A stretch of DNA of 64,000 nt from Corynebacterium cystitidis (lineage in GTDB: Bacteria > Actinomycetota > Actinomycetes > Mycobacteriales > Mycobacteriaceae), in NCBI RefSeq assembly GCF_900187295.1, contig NZ_LT906473.1:744001-808000 (forward strand), given 5' to 3'. Under the pieces are notes generated by a model. It was not told the DNA's origin and did no database searches. It saw nothing but the letters and a program-made list of their open reading frames with translations. This document shows, in pieces, positions 56,628 to 64,000 of this stretch. Made by a program: the position numbers and the translations under genes. Within the stretch, counting starts at the first letter, position 1. Each line of letters begins with the position of its first letter.

Positions 56628-57419
56628 ATGGTAGATACCCGCACCCTCCTCACTGTCGCTGATGATATTGTGAGGCAAGCCAGCGAGATGTTCGTCGATG
56701 GTGTGGGCGCTGCACCCTCCCTGTATAAAAAGGATGGGGATTTCGCCACTGAGATGGACATCTCCATCGAAAAGTTCATCCGCGATGAGCTGGCAAAAGA
56801 ATCTGCTATCCCCGTGTACGGGGAGGAACAGGGCGGCAAATTCGACCCTGAAGCGTGCTGGATCATCGACCCGATTGATGGCACTACTAATTATGCTTCC
56901 GGCAACCCCAACTGCTCTATTTTGGTCTCGCTGGTGATTCAGAATGAACCACGTATCGCGGTGACTGCCATGCCCCTGTTTTCCAAGCATTTATCCACGC
57001 GTGATAATGAACCGGTTTACCTCAATGGAGAACAACTTCCGGAGCTTGACGACGATAACGGCCGCGGCGGTCTGATTGGTTTAGGTTCTGTGGGGTCTCC
57101 TGACTCTGCTAGATTCCCGATCGAGTTCCGGCTCAAACTGATGGGGTGGCTGACAGCTACTAACTTGCGTCCGCGCATTACCGGTTCTGTCGGGGTGGAC
57201 CTAGCGCTGGTTGCTTCCGGTGCGTTTCAAGCGGCGATGAGTTTCTCGCCCAATATGTGGGACAACACCGCAGGTGTGCTGCTTGCCCGTAATGCCGGGG
57301 CGGTGGTCACCGATGGTGTAGGTCGCCCTTGGACCCCCACCTCGCCAGGTGCGATCGTCGGCACGCGCGCTGCTCATGCCACAGTGATGAGCACCATTGA
57401 CACAATTTTAAAACTCTAG
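56628..57419 (+). CDS. impA: Inositol monophosphatase-family protein (ImpA)
   Basis: This metal-dependent phosphatase of 263 residues has motifs GEEQGG (metal Glu), [12 protein letters not shown] (81-92) and [10 protein letters not shown]. In C. glutamicum the gene in this place, between hisA and hisF, is called impA; the essential histidinol phosphatase HisN is elsewhere. It may act on inositol phosphate, needed for phosphatidylinositol and mycothiol, or help with histidinol phosphate. Confidence 0.88.
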   Translation: MVDTRTLLTVADDIVRQASEMFVDGVGAAPSLYKKDGDFATEMDISIEKFIRDELAKESAIPVYGEEQGGKFDPEACWIIDPIDGTTNYASGNPNCSILVSLVIQNEPRIAVTAMPLFSKHLSTRDNEPVYLNGEQLPELDDDNGRGGLIGLGSVGSPDSARFPIEFRLKLMGWLTATNLRPRITGSVGVDLALVASGAFQAAMSFSPNMWDNTAGVLLARNAGAVVTDGVGRPWTPTSPGAIVGTRAAHATVMSTIDTILKL

Positions 57420-57430
57420 AAAGACAAATT

Positions 57431-58207
57431 ATGGCTGTAGCTATTCGTGTAATTCCCTGTCTCGACGTTGACAACGGGCGGGTGGTAAAAGGCGTCAATT
57501 TTGAAAACCTGCGTGATGCGGGTGACCCTGTTGAACTGGCGCGGCGTTACGGTGAGGAGGGCGCAGACGAGTTGACCTTCCTTGATGTCACCGCTTCTAA
57601 GGACGGGCGTGGCACCATGTTGGATGTTGTGCGTCGTACAGCCGACGAGGTGTTTATTCCGCTGACTGTGGGCGGGGGAGTGCGCACCGTTGACGATGTG
57701 AAGGAGCTGCTGCGCGCTGGCGCGGACAAAGTGTCCGTGAATACCGCAGCGATTGCCAAGCCGGAGATACTGCGCGAGATGGCAGAGCAGTTCGGGTCGC
57801 AGTGCATCGTATTATCGGTGGATGCCCGCCGTGTCCCTGAGGGTGGTCAGTCTCAGCCATCCGGCTTTGAGGTGACCACTCACGGCGGGACAAAGTCCGC
57901 TGGAATCGATGCCATCGAGTGGGCGCGCCGCGGCCAGGAACTGGGTGTGGGCGAGATCTTGTTGAATTCGATGGACGGTGATGGCACTAAAGACGGCTTC
58001 GATATCGAACTGTTAGTTAAGGTGCGTCAAGCAGTAACCATTCCGGTTATCGCCTCAGGTGGGGCAGGCAAGCCAGAGCACTTTCCACCGGCGGTTGAAG
58101 CTGGTGCAAACGCGGTGCTAGCGGCTTCGATCTTCCACTTCGGCGAGGTTTCCATCAAGGAGGTCAAAGACGCGCTGGCGGGTGCTGGCTACGAGGTCCG
58201 CCAGTGA
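57431..58207 (+). CDS. hisF: HisF, cyclase subunit of IGP synthase
   Basis: HisF closes the imidazole ring using ammonia from HisH. The barrel starts with [18 protein letters not shown], where D12 is catalytic; LSVDARR carries the second Asp near 130. [16 protein letters not shown] and [11 protein letters not shown] hold the phosphate sites. The protein has 258 residues. The stop overlaps the hisI GTG by four bases. Confidence 0.97.
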   Translation: MAVAIRVIPCLDVDNGRVVKGVNFENLRDAGDPVELARRYGEEGADELTFLDVTASKDGRGTMLDVVRRTADEVFIPLTVGGGVRTVDDVKELLRAGADKVSVNTAAIAKPEILREMAEQFGSQCIVLSVDARRVPEGGQSQPSGFEVTTHGGTKSAGIDAIEWARRGQELGVGEILLNSMDGDGTKDGFDIELLVKVRQAVTIPVIASGGAGKPEHFPPAVEAGANAVLAASIFHFGEVSIKEVKDALAGAGYEVRQ

Positions 58208-58560
58208 GTGACAACCCGGCGGACTACGCCCTTGACCCTGCTATTGCCCAGCGTTTGAAGCCGAATGATCAGGGCTTGGTTCCGGCGATCGTGCAGGCCC
58301 ACGGCTCCGGTGAGGTGCTGATGATGGCGTGGATGGATACGCACGCTTTGGCTTATACTCTTGCTTCACGACGAGGCACTTACTACTCGCGTTCCCGGAA
58401 AGAATACTGGATTAAGGGTTTGACCAGTGGTCATACCCAGGAGGTCACGGGCGTGCGTCTTGACTGTGATGGCGATACCCTCCTGGTGACGGTCAAGCAG
58501 GTCGGTGGTGCGTGCCATACCGGTGACCGCACCTGCTTCGACGCAGATCCTCTGCTCTAG
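58204..58560 (+). CDS. hisI: Phosphoribosyl-AMP cyclohydrolase
   Basis: HisI opens the adenine ring of PR-AMP. The monofunctional form is 118 residues, without the HisE pyrophosphohydrolase. Visible motifs are [33 protein letters not shown] (metal ligand His), [10 protein letters not shown] and [12 protein letters not shown] with zinc cysteines. It starts with GTG inside the hisF stop. Confidence 0.96.
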   Translation: MSDNPADYALDPAIAQRLKPNDQGLVPAIVQAHGSGEVLMMAWMDTHALAYTLASRRGTYYSRSRKEYWIKGLTSGHTQEVTGVRLDCDGDTLLVTVKQVGGACHTGDRTCFDADPLL

Positions 58561-58600
58561 TATTCTGCTCTAACTTGAGCACTAACCGAAAGGAACTGTT

Positions 58601-59269
58601 GTGACCGTTGTGACCACTGCCTCGCAGGCCCCGTCTCAGGGTTGGTCTCGCCTGGGTGCACTCGGCTTAGGAATCGGCGCGATCATCATGTGGATTGGTT
58701 CTCGGATGCCGTGGATTGATGTGGCATACCAGGATGACAAATCTGGCCCGGGCAGCATCGCACTGTCCGGCTCGTCGTGGTCTACTGAGATCACCGCGGT
58801 GATTCTGGTTCTGCTGGCCGGAATGATCGCTGCCTTCGTTGTCAGGCGTTGGGGCCGTCGCATTATCGGCGTGATTGGTGCTCTGGCAGCCTTCGGGGCT
58901 GTAGTCTCTCCGATTGCGGTCTTGGTGGGCAACCCAGATGCCGAGCGGGCCAAGCTGTTGCTCACCTCGGGTGCGGCAAGCCAACGTTCTACTGCGCCAG
59001 TCACTATCGCCGAGTGGGCGGAGATTACCGGCATCTCCGTACAGGCGGTCGGCCCGATCGTCGCTGCGCTCGGTGCTCTTGTGGCCGTCGCTGCTGGGAT
59101 TGTTCTGGCACTCAAGCCAGGTGGAGACTCGCCGAAGATGAATAAGTATGAAACCGCAACGATGCGGCGCGAAAAACTTGAGGACGATCTCGACTCCACC
59201 CCTGATTCTGGCCGGGTAATGTGGGATGCCCTTGATGCAGATATCGATCCGACCGATCGCAACGGCTGA
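58601..59269 (+). CDS. Trp-biosynthesis-associated membrane protein (TIGR02234)
   Basis: This 222-residue protein starts with GTG after GAAAGGA and has four hydrophobic segments (about 20-38, 62-82, 90-112 and 150-172). A charged C-terminal tail (ETATMRREKLEDDLDSTPDSGRVMWDALDADIDP) is cytoplasmic. Proteins of this family stand upstream of trpC in actinobacteria, between hisI and trpC, exactly as here; the function is unknown. Confidence 0.88.
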   Translation: MTVVTTASQAPSQGWSRLGALGLGIGAIIMWIGSRMPWIDVAYQDDKSGPGSIALSGSSWSTEITAVILVLLAGMIAAFVVRRWGRRIIGVIGALAAFGAVVSPIAVLVGNPDAERAKLLLTSGAASQRSTAPVTIAEWAEITGISVQAVGPIVAALGALVAVAAGIVLALKPGGDSPKMNKYETATMRREKLEDDLDSTPDSGRVMWDALDADIDPTDRNG

Positions 59270-59380
59270 CCCTCTGGCTACCCCCGCTAGGTAAATAGCT
59301 AGCAACGTGATTTTCCCCGCAGAACTATCACCCACTAGCCTTGAGGCAGAGCTTCAGATCGAGGTTGGGAGGTGAGCGCG

Positions 59381-60196
59381 GTGCGCACCTTAGACAGCAT
59401 GCAACGCATCGTCAGCGGAGTGCTGGCCGATGTTGCTGAGCGAGAAGCGAGCCTGCCCTTCGAAGAAATCAAGGCGAGATCGCGCGATATGGCTCCCACG
59501 AGGGACGTCCGCGCAGCCTTACTGAAACCGGGCTGTGGTGTCATCGTCGAAATTAAACGCACCTCCCCAGTCTTTGGCCCCACCGGCCTTGTCGCTTCAG
59601 TCGCAGACATCGCGCGAGGTATAGAAGCCGGTGGGGCTCATCTCATTGCATGCCAAACTGAGCGACTTCGGTTCAATGGGTCGTTGCAGGATATGGCTGT
59701 GGCACGCGAAGCTGTCGACCTGCCCATGGTGTGCCGTGATGTCATAGTCGACCCGTACCAAATCCATGAGGCGCGCTGTTACGGGGCGGATATGATTCCC
59801 CTGCAGGTGAGTCTGATGGACCAGCACCGTTTGGAAGCACTCATTGACCGAATTGAATCTCTCGGAATGGTTGCCATGGCCGAGGTACGCACCCCAGAAG
59901 AAGCGGACCGTGCCCTGCAGGCCCGAGCTCGTGTCATTGGTGTCAATTCTTGGTCTTTCGATACCAACTCTTTAAATCGCGATTCTTTCGCACAGATCGA
60001 ACCTGGCATCCCCAGCGATGTGTTACGCATAAGTTTAGGCGGGGTACGCAACGCTCGTGACCTGCTGGATGCGGCGTCCCAAGGAGCGGATGCGGTACTG
60101 GCGGCGGAGTCTGTGATGAGCCAGGAGGACATTCGCGTCGCGACGATGCGCCTGGCAGCTGCCGGGCAGCATCCATCGTGTCCCTCCCGTTCTTAG
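59381..60196 (+). CDS. Indole-3-glycerol phosphate synthase homologue with altered active site
   Basis: The TIM barrel matches TrpC well, but several catalytic residues are changed. The start GTG 59381 (271 residues) has GGGAGG at a normal distance; the GTG at 59372 touches it. Conserved are E57 and K59 (EIKRTSP), E168 (AEVRT) and N189 (GVNS). The general acid Lys, expected in an RKD motif, is Arg119 (CRDV), and the catalytic Glu in SESG is Leu219 (SLGG). The SPSKG lysine is also lost (SPVFG). This may be a paralogue that no longer makes indole-glycerol phosphate; corynebacteria normally have a fused trpCF elsewhere. Confidence 0.85.
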   Translation: MRTLDSMQRIVSGVLADVAEREASLPFEEIKARSRDMAPTRDVRAALLKPGCGVIVEIKRTSPVFGPTGLVASVADIARGIEAGGAHLIACQTERLRFNGSLQDMAVAREAVDLPMVCRDVIVDPYQIHEARCYGADMIPLQVSLMDQHRLEALIDRIESLGMVAMAEVRTPEEADRALQARARVIGVNSWSFDTNSLNRDSFAQIEPGIPSDVLRISLGGVRNARDLLDAASQGADAVLAAESVMSQEDIRVATMRLAAAGQHPSCPSRS

Positions 60197-60229
60197 CAAA
60201 ATACGCTCTCATGGGGCACACTAAGAAAC

Positions 60230-61180
60230 GTGCAAACTACGATTCTGGCTAATATTCCTTCGCCATCCCAAGGCGTGTGGGAACTTGGACCCATTCCAAT
60301 CCGCGCGTACGCCCTATTTATCGTTATCGGCATTCTGGTAGCGCTGTGGTTGACGTTGCGCCGTTACCGGGCAAAAGGCGGAGACCCCGATGTGGTGTGG
60401 GATGCTGCAATAGTAGCCGTTCCCGCCGGTATTATCGGTGGCCGTTTATATCATGTGATCACCGATTATGATAAATATTTCGGACCCGGCAAAAACGCCT
60501 GGGATGCTTTCAACATTGCGGGCGGGGGATTGGGAATTTGGGGCGCGGTTGCCCTCGGCGGTGTTGCGGTGTGGATCTTATTCCGCGTGAAGAAGTTGCC
60601 TTTGGGCCCGTTCGCCGACGCGGTCGCTCCCGGGATCATTGTGGCGCAGGCCATCGGACGCCTCGGCAATTGGTTCAACCAGGAACTCTACGGCCGGCCC
60701 ACGGATGTGCCGTGGGCACTAGATATCTACTACCGTGTTGACGAGTCCGGGAATTTCGCACCGCTGACTGGCCAGTCCACCGGTGAAGTGATTGCCAGCG
60801 TGCACCCTACCTTCCTTTACGAATTGGTGTGGAACCTGTTGGTTTTCGTGTTCTTGCTGTGGGCTGAACGCAAGTGGCGTCTTGGCCACGGACGGGTGTT
60901 TGCGCTCTACGTTGTCGGATATACGTTAGGACGGTTCTGGATTGAGCTGCTGCGCGATGACACCGCCAACATGATCTTGGGCTTGCGCGTAAACACGTGG
61001 GTATCCGCGATTGTGTTCATTATCGCACTGATCGTGTTTTTCAAGCTGCCGCGTGGACAAGAATCTCCACAGCAGGTTGATCCGCGTCGAAATAGCGTCG
61101 AAAAGCATGAGCGGAACGACGAGACGTCGACTGAACCGGTAGCACAGTCTGGTCAAGCGAAAGATGACGCCAGCAGGTAG
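60230..61180 (+). CDS. lgt: Prolipoprotein diacylglyceryl transferase
   Basis: Lgt adds diacylglycerol to the lipobox cysteine, the first step of lipoprotein making. Seven hydrophobic segments are present. The Lgt signature [13 protein letters not shown] (Arg and Asn catalytic area) is clear, with [15 protein letters not shown] and HPTFLYE. It starts with GTG and has 316 residues, with a charged tail of about 45 residues ([20 protein letters not shown]) that is longer than in many relatives. It supports the several lipoproteins of this window. Confidence 0.96.
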   Translation: MQTTILANIPSPSQGVWELGPIPIRAYALFIVIGILVALWLTLRRYRAKGGDPDVVWDAAIVAVPAGIIGGRLYHVITDYDKYFGPGKNAWDAFNIAGGGLGIWGAVALGGVAVWILFRVKKLPLGPFADAVAPGIIVAQAIGRLGNWFNQELYGRPTDVPWALDIYYRVDESGNFAPLTGQSTGEVIASVHPTFLYELVWNLLVFVFLLWAERKWRLGHGRVFALYVVGYTLGRFWIELLRDDTANMILGLRVNTWVSAIVFIIALIVFFKLPRGQESPQQVDPRRNSVEKHERNDETSTEPVAQSGQAKDDASR

Positions 61181-61252
61181 CCTAGGGCACTGTGAATACC
61201 TTTTCAGCGCTTCCTCCTGAAAAGTCGTATCAAAGCGAGTAGGTTGGTAATT

Positions 61253-62680
61253 GTGGATAGACGAACGAAGATCGTATGTACTCTTGGTCCTGCGGTAGCG
61301 AGCAAGGAGGCCATCGTCGGACTTGTCCGCGATGGGATGAATGTCGCCCGCATGAACTTCTCTCACGGTGATCACGCCGATCATGAACAGAATTATAAGT
61401 GGGTGCGCGAAGCTACCGATGAGACTGGGAAAGCTGTTGGCATCCTCGCTGACCTCCAGGGGCCGAAAATTCGCCTGGGTCGCTTCAAGGAGGATAAAAC
61501 TTTCTGGGAGACCGGGGAGATTGTCCGTATTACCGTAGACGAGGTTGAAGGCACACATGATCGCGTGTCGACGACCTACAAGAACCTGGCCAAGGACGCG
61601 AAGCCTGGCGACCGCTTGCTTGTCGACGACGGCAAGGTGGGACTGATTTGCCTCGAGGTTGATGGCAATGATGTTGTCTGCCGTGTAACCGAGGGCGGAC
61701 CGGTATCTAACAACAAAGGTGTCTCGTTGCCGGGGATGGATATTTCCGTGCCTGCACTGTCTGAAAAAGATATTGCTGACCTGAAGTTTGCCCTCAAGCT
61801 AGGGGTGGACTTCATTGCTTTGTCGTTCGTTCGCTCGCCGTCTGACGTGGATCTTGTTCATGAAGTGATGGACGAAGTTGGCCGACGCGTTCCTGTGATC
61901 GCGAAGTTGGAGAAGCCAGAGGCTGTAGACGCCCTCGAATCCATCATCTTGGCGTTCGACGCCATCATGGTTGCACGTGGTGACTTGGGTGTTGAGATCG
62001 CCCTCGAGCAGGTGCCACTGGTGCAAAAGCGTGCGATCCAGATTGCTCGTGAGAACGCGAAGCCAGTGATCGTGGCCACCCAGATGCTTGACTCCATGAT
62101 TGATAATTCCCGCCCAACGCGTGCGGAAGCATCGGACGTTGCTAATGCTGTCCTAGACGGCGCAGACGCTGTGATGCTTTCTGGTGAGACGTCTGTTGGC
62201 GTTGATCCGCACAACGTTGTGCGCACTATGTCGCGCATTGTTCGCGTTGCTGAGAGCACTGGCCAGGTTCCACCGCTGGTGCACATTCCACGTACTAAGC
62301 GTGGTGTTATTTCTTATTCTGCGCGTGATATCGCTGAGCGGCTGAACGCAAAGGCAATGGTGGCATTCACCACCTCGGGCGATACTGCTCGTCGTGTGGC
62401 ACGCCTGCACTCTAAGCATCCGCTGCTTGTCTTCACGCCCCGCCAGGAGATTCGTTCCCAGCTTGCTTTGACGTGGGGCACCGAGACTTTCCTGTGCCGC
62501 GAAGTTTCCGGCACTGATGACATGATCAAGGTTGTCGATGAAGAGTTGCTCGGCTTCGCGGACTACAACGAGGGCGATACCATGGTCGTCATCGCTGGTA
62601 CACCTCCAGGGGTTGCTGGTACAACCAACATGGTCCACGTGCACCAGTTAGGCGAGGATACGAAGTCCCCGAAGTTTTAG
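61253..62680 (+). CDS. pyk: Pyruvate kinase
   Basis: The enzyme makes pyruvate and ATP from phosphoenolpyruvate. Visible motifs are DRRTKIVCTLGPA, MNFSHGDH, ADLQGPKIRLG, MVARGDLGVEI (substrate and metal residues) and MLDSMIDNSRPTRAE. I chose GTG 61253 (475 residues), with GAGTAGG nine bases upstream; the TTG at 61244 lacks such spacing. The C. glutamicum enzyme has the same length. The gene follows lgt by 72 bases and ends at a strong terminator. Confidence 0.95.
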   Translation: MDRRTKIVCTLGPAVASKEAIVGLVRDGMNVARMNFSHGDHADHEQNYKWVREATDETGKAVGILADLQGPKIRLGRFKEDKTFWETGEIVRITVDEVEGTHDRVSTTYKNLAKDAKPGDRLLVDDGKVGLICLEVDGNDVVCRVTEGGPVSNNKGVSLPGMDISVPALSEKDIADLKFALKLGVDFIALSFVRSPSDVDLVHEVMDEVGRRVPVIAKLEKPEAVDALESIILAFDAIMVARGDLGVEIALEQVPLVQKRAIQIARENAKPVIVATQMLDSMIDNSRPTRAEASDVANAVLDGADAVMLSGETSVGVDPHNVVRTMSRIVRVAESTGQVPPLVHIPRTKRGVISYSARDIAERLNAKAMVAFTTSGDTARRVARLHSKHPLLVFTPRQEIRSQLALTWGTETFLCREVSGTDDMIKVVDEELLGFADYNEGDTMVVIAGTPPGVAGTTNMVHVHQLGEDTKSPKF

Positions 62681-62695
62681 TTTTGCGCTAAGAAG

Positions 62696-62732
62696 GCCCG
62701 CTGTTCACATGGGGTGGACAGCGGGCTTTTAG
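62696..62732 (+). terminator. Terminator after pyk
   Basis: GCCCGCTGTTCA at 62696-62707 pairs with TGGACAGCGGGC at 62715-62726 (one G-T pair), followed by TTTT. This is a classical Rho-independent terminator. Confidence 0.93.
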
Positions 62733-62743
62733 GCCTTTAATGC

Positions 62744-62786
62744 TTGACTTTTCAGTGATAATGATTAGTATGATACACAATATAAT
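62744..62786 (+). promoter_or_regulatory. Promoter with Fur-box-like operator
   Basis: TTGACT (62744-62749) is a good -35 box. Candidate -10 boxes are TATGAT (62769-62774, spacer 19) and TATAAT (62781-62786, spacer 31). Between and over them lies GATAATGATTAGTATGATAC (62757-62776), whose first nine bases equal half of the classical Fur box. Zur boxes of actinobacteria are also AATGATT-like. A metal-dependent repressor is likely, since the gene codes a metal uptake protein. It does not resemble the DtxR consensus. Confidence 0.6.
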
Positions 62787-62830
62787 CAATTGAATACGTG
62801 TTTATACTTCTTGAAGTAAAGGAGTTAAAG

Positions 62831-64000
62831 GTGGTGGGATGGAAGAAACTGGTATCCCTGTGCGCTGTAGCCGTGATGGTTGTAGCGAGTGCCTGCTCGG
62901 CACCGGAAGAACCAAATAATGAGGCCGGTGACGGGACGGCCGTAACAGAATCTACAAGAAGTACAGAGTTATCCGCGAGTGATGCCGCCACTCGCACTGT
63001 CACCGATTCTTTAGGGCGTAAAGTTGAGGTTCCTGCTCGGGTGGAATCAGTAGCAACACAGGGTAGCGGAGCACGTAATGTTATCTATGCTGGTGGATTA
63101 GACAAGATTGTTGCGGTTACCGAAATTGACAAGGGGCCTGCGATTGGCGCTCCGTACAAATACGCCGCGCGGGAGCATTTCGCTGATTTGCCTGTCACTA
63201 GCCCAGGCGGTCCTACACAGACGGTGTACGAGGAAGAGCTTATTGAGATTGCGCCGGACGTTGTAGTGACTACATGGACCGACCCGGCGATGCTTGACGA
63301 TATCCAGGAACGAACGGGCGTTCCTGTTCTTGCGGTGTCCGATCCCGCCCCTGATTACACATCGTTTTCTAAGATCAATCTAGATATGATCCTTCTTCTT
63401 GGGGAGCTGTTAGGAACCGAAGCGCAGGCAAACGGCCTTGTAGGACAAGTACAGCAGTGGGAAGAAGATTTAGCTGACCGTGTCGCCGATCTTCCCGAAG
63501 GAGACCGGAAGACCGCCTACACCGGTGCCGTCAGTTATAAGGGCGGCCATGGATTTGCCGGTACCAGGGCACATTACATGCCGTTCGATACCGTACGGGT
63601 TATCAACGTCGTTGACGAAACTGGTCAAAATGGTGCATTTCAAGTCGATCTGGAAAAGGTCCCTGAGTGGGACCCAGAGTTCATTTTCCTCAACCCGGCG
63701 AGCATGGATCTTGTCAATCAAGACTATGATGCCAACCCTGAATTCTTCGATAATTTGACTGCGGTTAAAGAAGGGCGCGTGTACTCCCAACCCTCATTTA
63801 TCTGGCATTCGCTGAACCACGAACTCGCTATCGCGAACGCTTACTATGTCGGCACAGTAGTCTATCCCGAACGGTTTGCTGATATCGATATGGAGGAGAC
63901 CGTCAACGACATTTTCCAGGCCTACCTCGGGATGGACTACGTTGATTTGCTGAAGCAAGAAGGACTGTGGTTCCAGGAGCTTACCTTAGGCGAGGATGTC
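62831..64000 (+). CDS. Iron/haem-type ABC transporter substrate-binding lipoprotein (5' part)
   Basis: The gene runs off the right edge; 390 codons are present with no stop. It starts with GTG 62831 after AAAGGAG at six bases spacing. The signal peptide ends in ASAC (Cys22). The mature part has the pattern of the HemV-2/FecB-type binding fold: RTVTDSLGRKVEVPARVESV at the start, APDVVVTTWTDPAMLDDIQERTGVPV, then a long helix and PEFIFLNPASMDLV. The ligand is likely an iron complex or haem. An ABC permease and ATPase would be expected beyond the window. Confidence 0.88.
   Translation, partial: MVGWKKLVSLCAVAVMVVASACSAPEEPNNEAGDGTAVTESTRSTELSASDAATRTVTDSLGRKVEVPARVESVATQGSGARNVIYAGGLDKIVAVTEIDKGPAIGAPYKYAAREHFADLPVTSPGGPTQTVYEEELIEIAPDVVVTTWTDPAMLDDIQERTGVPVLAVSDPAPDYTSFSKINLDMILLLGELLGTEAQANGLVGQVQQWEEDLADRVADLPEGDRKTAYTGAVSYKGGHGFAGTRAHYMPFDTVRVINVVDETGQNGAFQVDLEKVPEWDPEFIFLNPASMDLVNQDYDANPEFFDNLTAVKEGRVYSQPSFIWHSLNHELAIANAYYVGTVVYPERFADIDMEETVNDIFQAYLGMDYVDLLKQEGLWFQELTLGEDV

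Noticed and set aside
58561..58600. Possible terminator between hisI and the next membrane protein
   Set aside because: No stem could be formed; the region holds a GAAAGGA ribosome site, so read-through is likely.
62752..63003. Minus-strand ORF over the start of the substrate-binding protein
   Set aside because: Antisense to a clear signal peptide and promoter; no ribosome site or recognisable domain.

Overview
The window looks like part of the chromosome of a Corynebacterium species. The sequence has moderately high GC and carries the actinobacterial division and cell-wall (dcw) cluster in the order mraY-murD-ftsW-murG-murC-ftsQ-ftsZ-pgeF-yggS-sepF-yggT-wag31-ileS. It also has an Mtb12-like lipoprotein, the TreYZ trehalose pathway, a his operon followed by a trpC-like gene, lgt and pyk, and a T-box ahead of ileS. 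The genus follows from gene order and protein families; I cannot name the species.

Region 1 (1-12042) is the dcw cluster. It makes and flips lipid II (MraY, MurG, MurD, MurC, FtsW) and builds the divisome and polar growth machinery (FtsQ, FtsZ, SepF, YggT, Wag31). Region 2 (12043-26568) begins with a strong terminator and an isoleucine T-box controlling ileS. It continues with an EamA exporter, dinB, asparaginase, an Mtb12-like lipoprotein, an ABC-F protein, another lipoprotein, lspA-rluD and rarD. It ends with an odd protein that joins an OGG-like DNA-glycosylase-fold segment to a degenerate DnaB-like ATPase segment. Region 3 (26612-30172) is dnaE, the replicative polymerase.

Region 4 (30173-34440) is the accessory, decaying part. 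It holds a complex inverted repeat, short tandem repeats, a broken IS5-family transposase, small orphan genes, a perfect 36-nt palindrome, a MetE-like methyltransferase, two tandem small exported proteins and a broken choice-of-anchor-I type gene. Region 5 (34441-46803) carries ilvA, treZ, a YigZ-family gene, an S4-domain gene, a small alarmone synthetase overlapping treY by one base, a PH-like/exonuclease/BRCT protein and glgX with an acidic tandem-repeat tail. Region 6 (46810-58560) has two envelope genes, a YbjN-like gene and the histidine operon (hisD-C-B, then hisH-A-impA-F-I), interrupted by a small membrane protein, a DUF4349 lipoprotein and an MFS transporter. Region 7 (58601-64000) has a Trp-associated membrane protein, a trpC-like gene that has lost catalytic residues, lgt, pyk and the start of an iron/haem-type ABC binding lipoprotein behind a Fur-box-like sequence.

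Most of the window is conserved housekeeping DNA. The observations that most deserve a second look are the OGG/DnaB-like hybrid protein beside dnaE, the degenerate TrpC paralogue, the 36-nt palindrome, the tandem small exported proteins, a repeated intergenic 13-mer, and the Fur-box-like site in an organism group not known for a classical Fur. No CRISPR array, rRNA, tRNA or prophage was seen.
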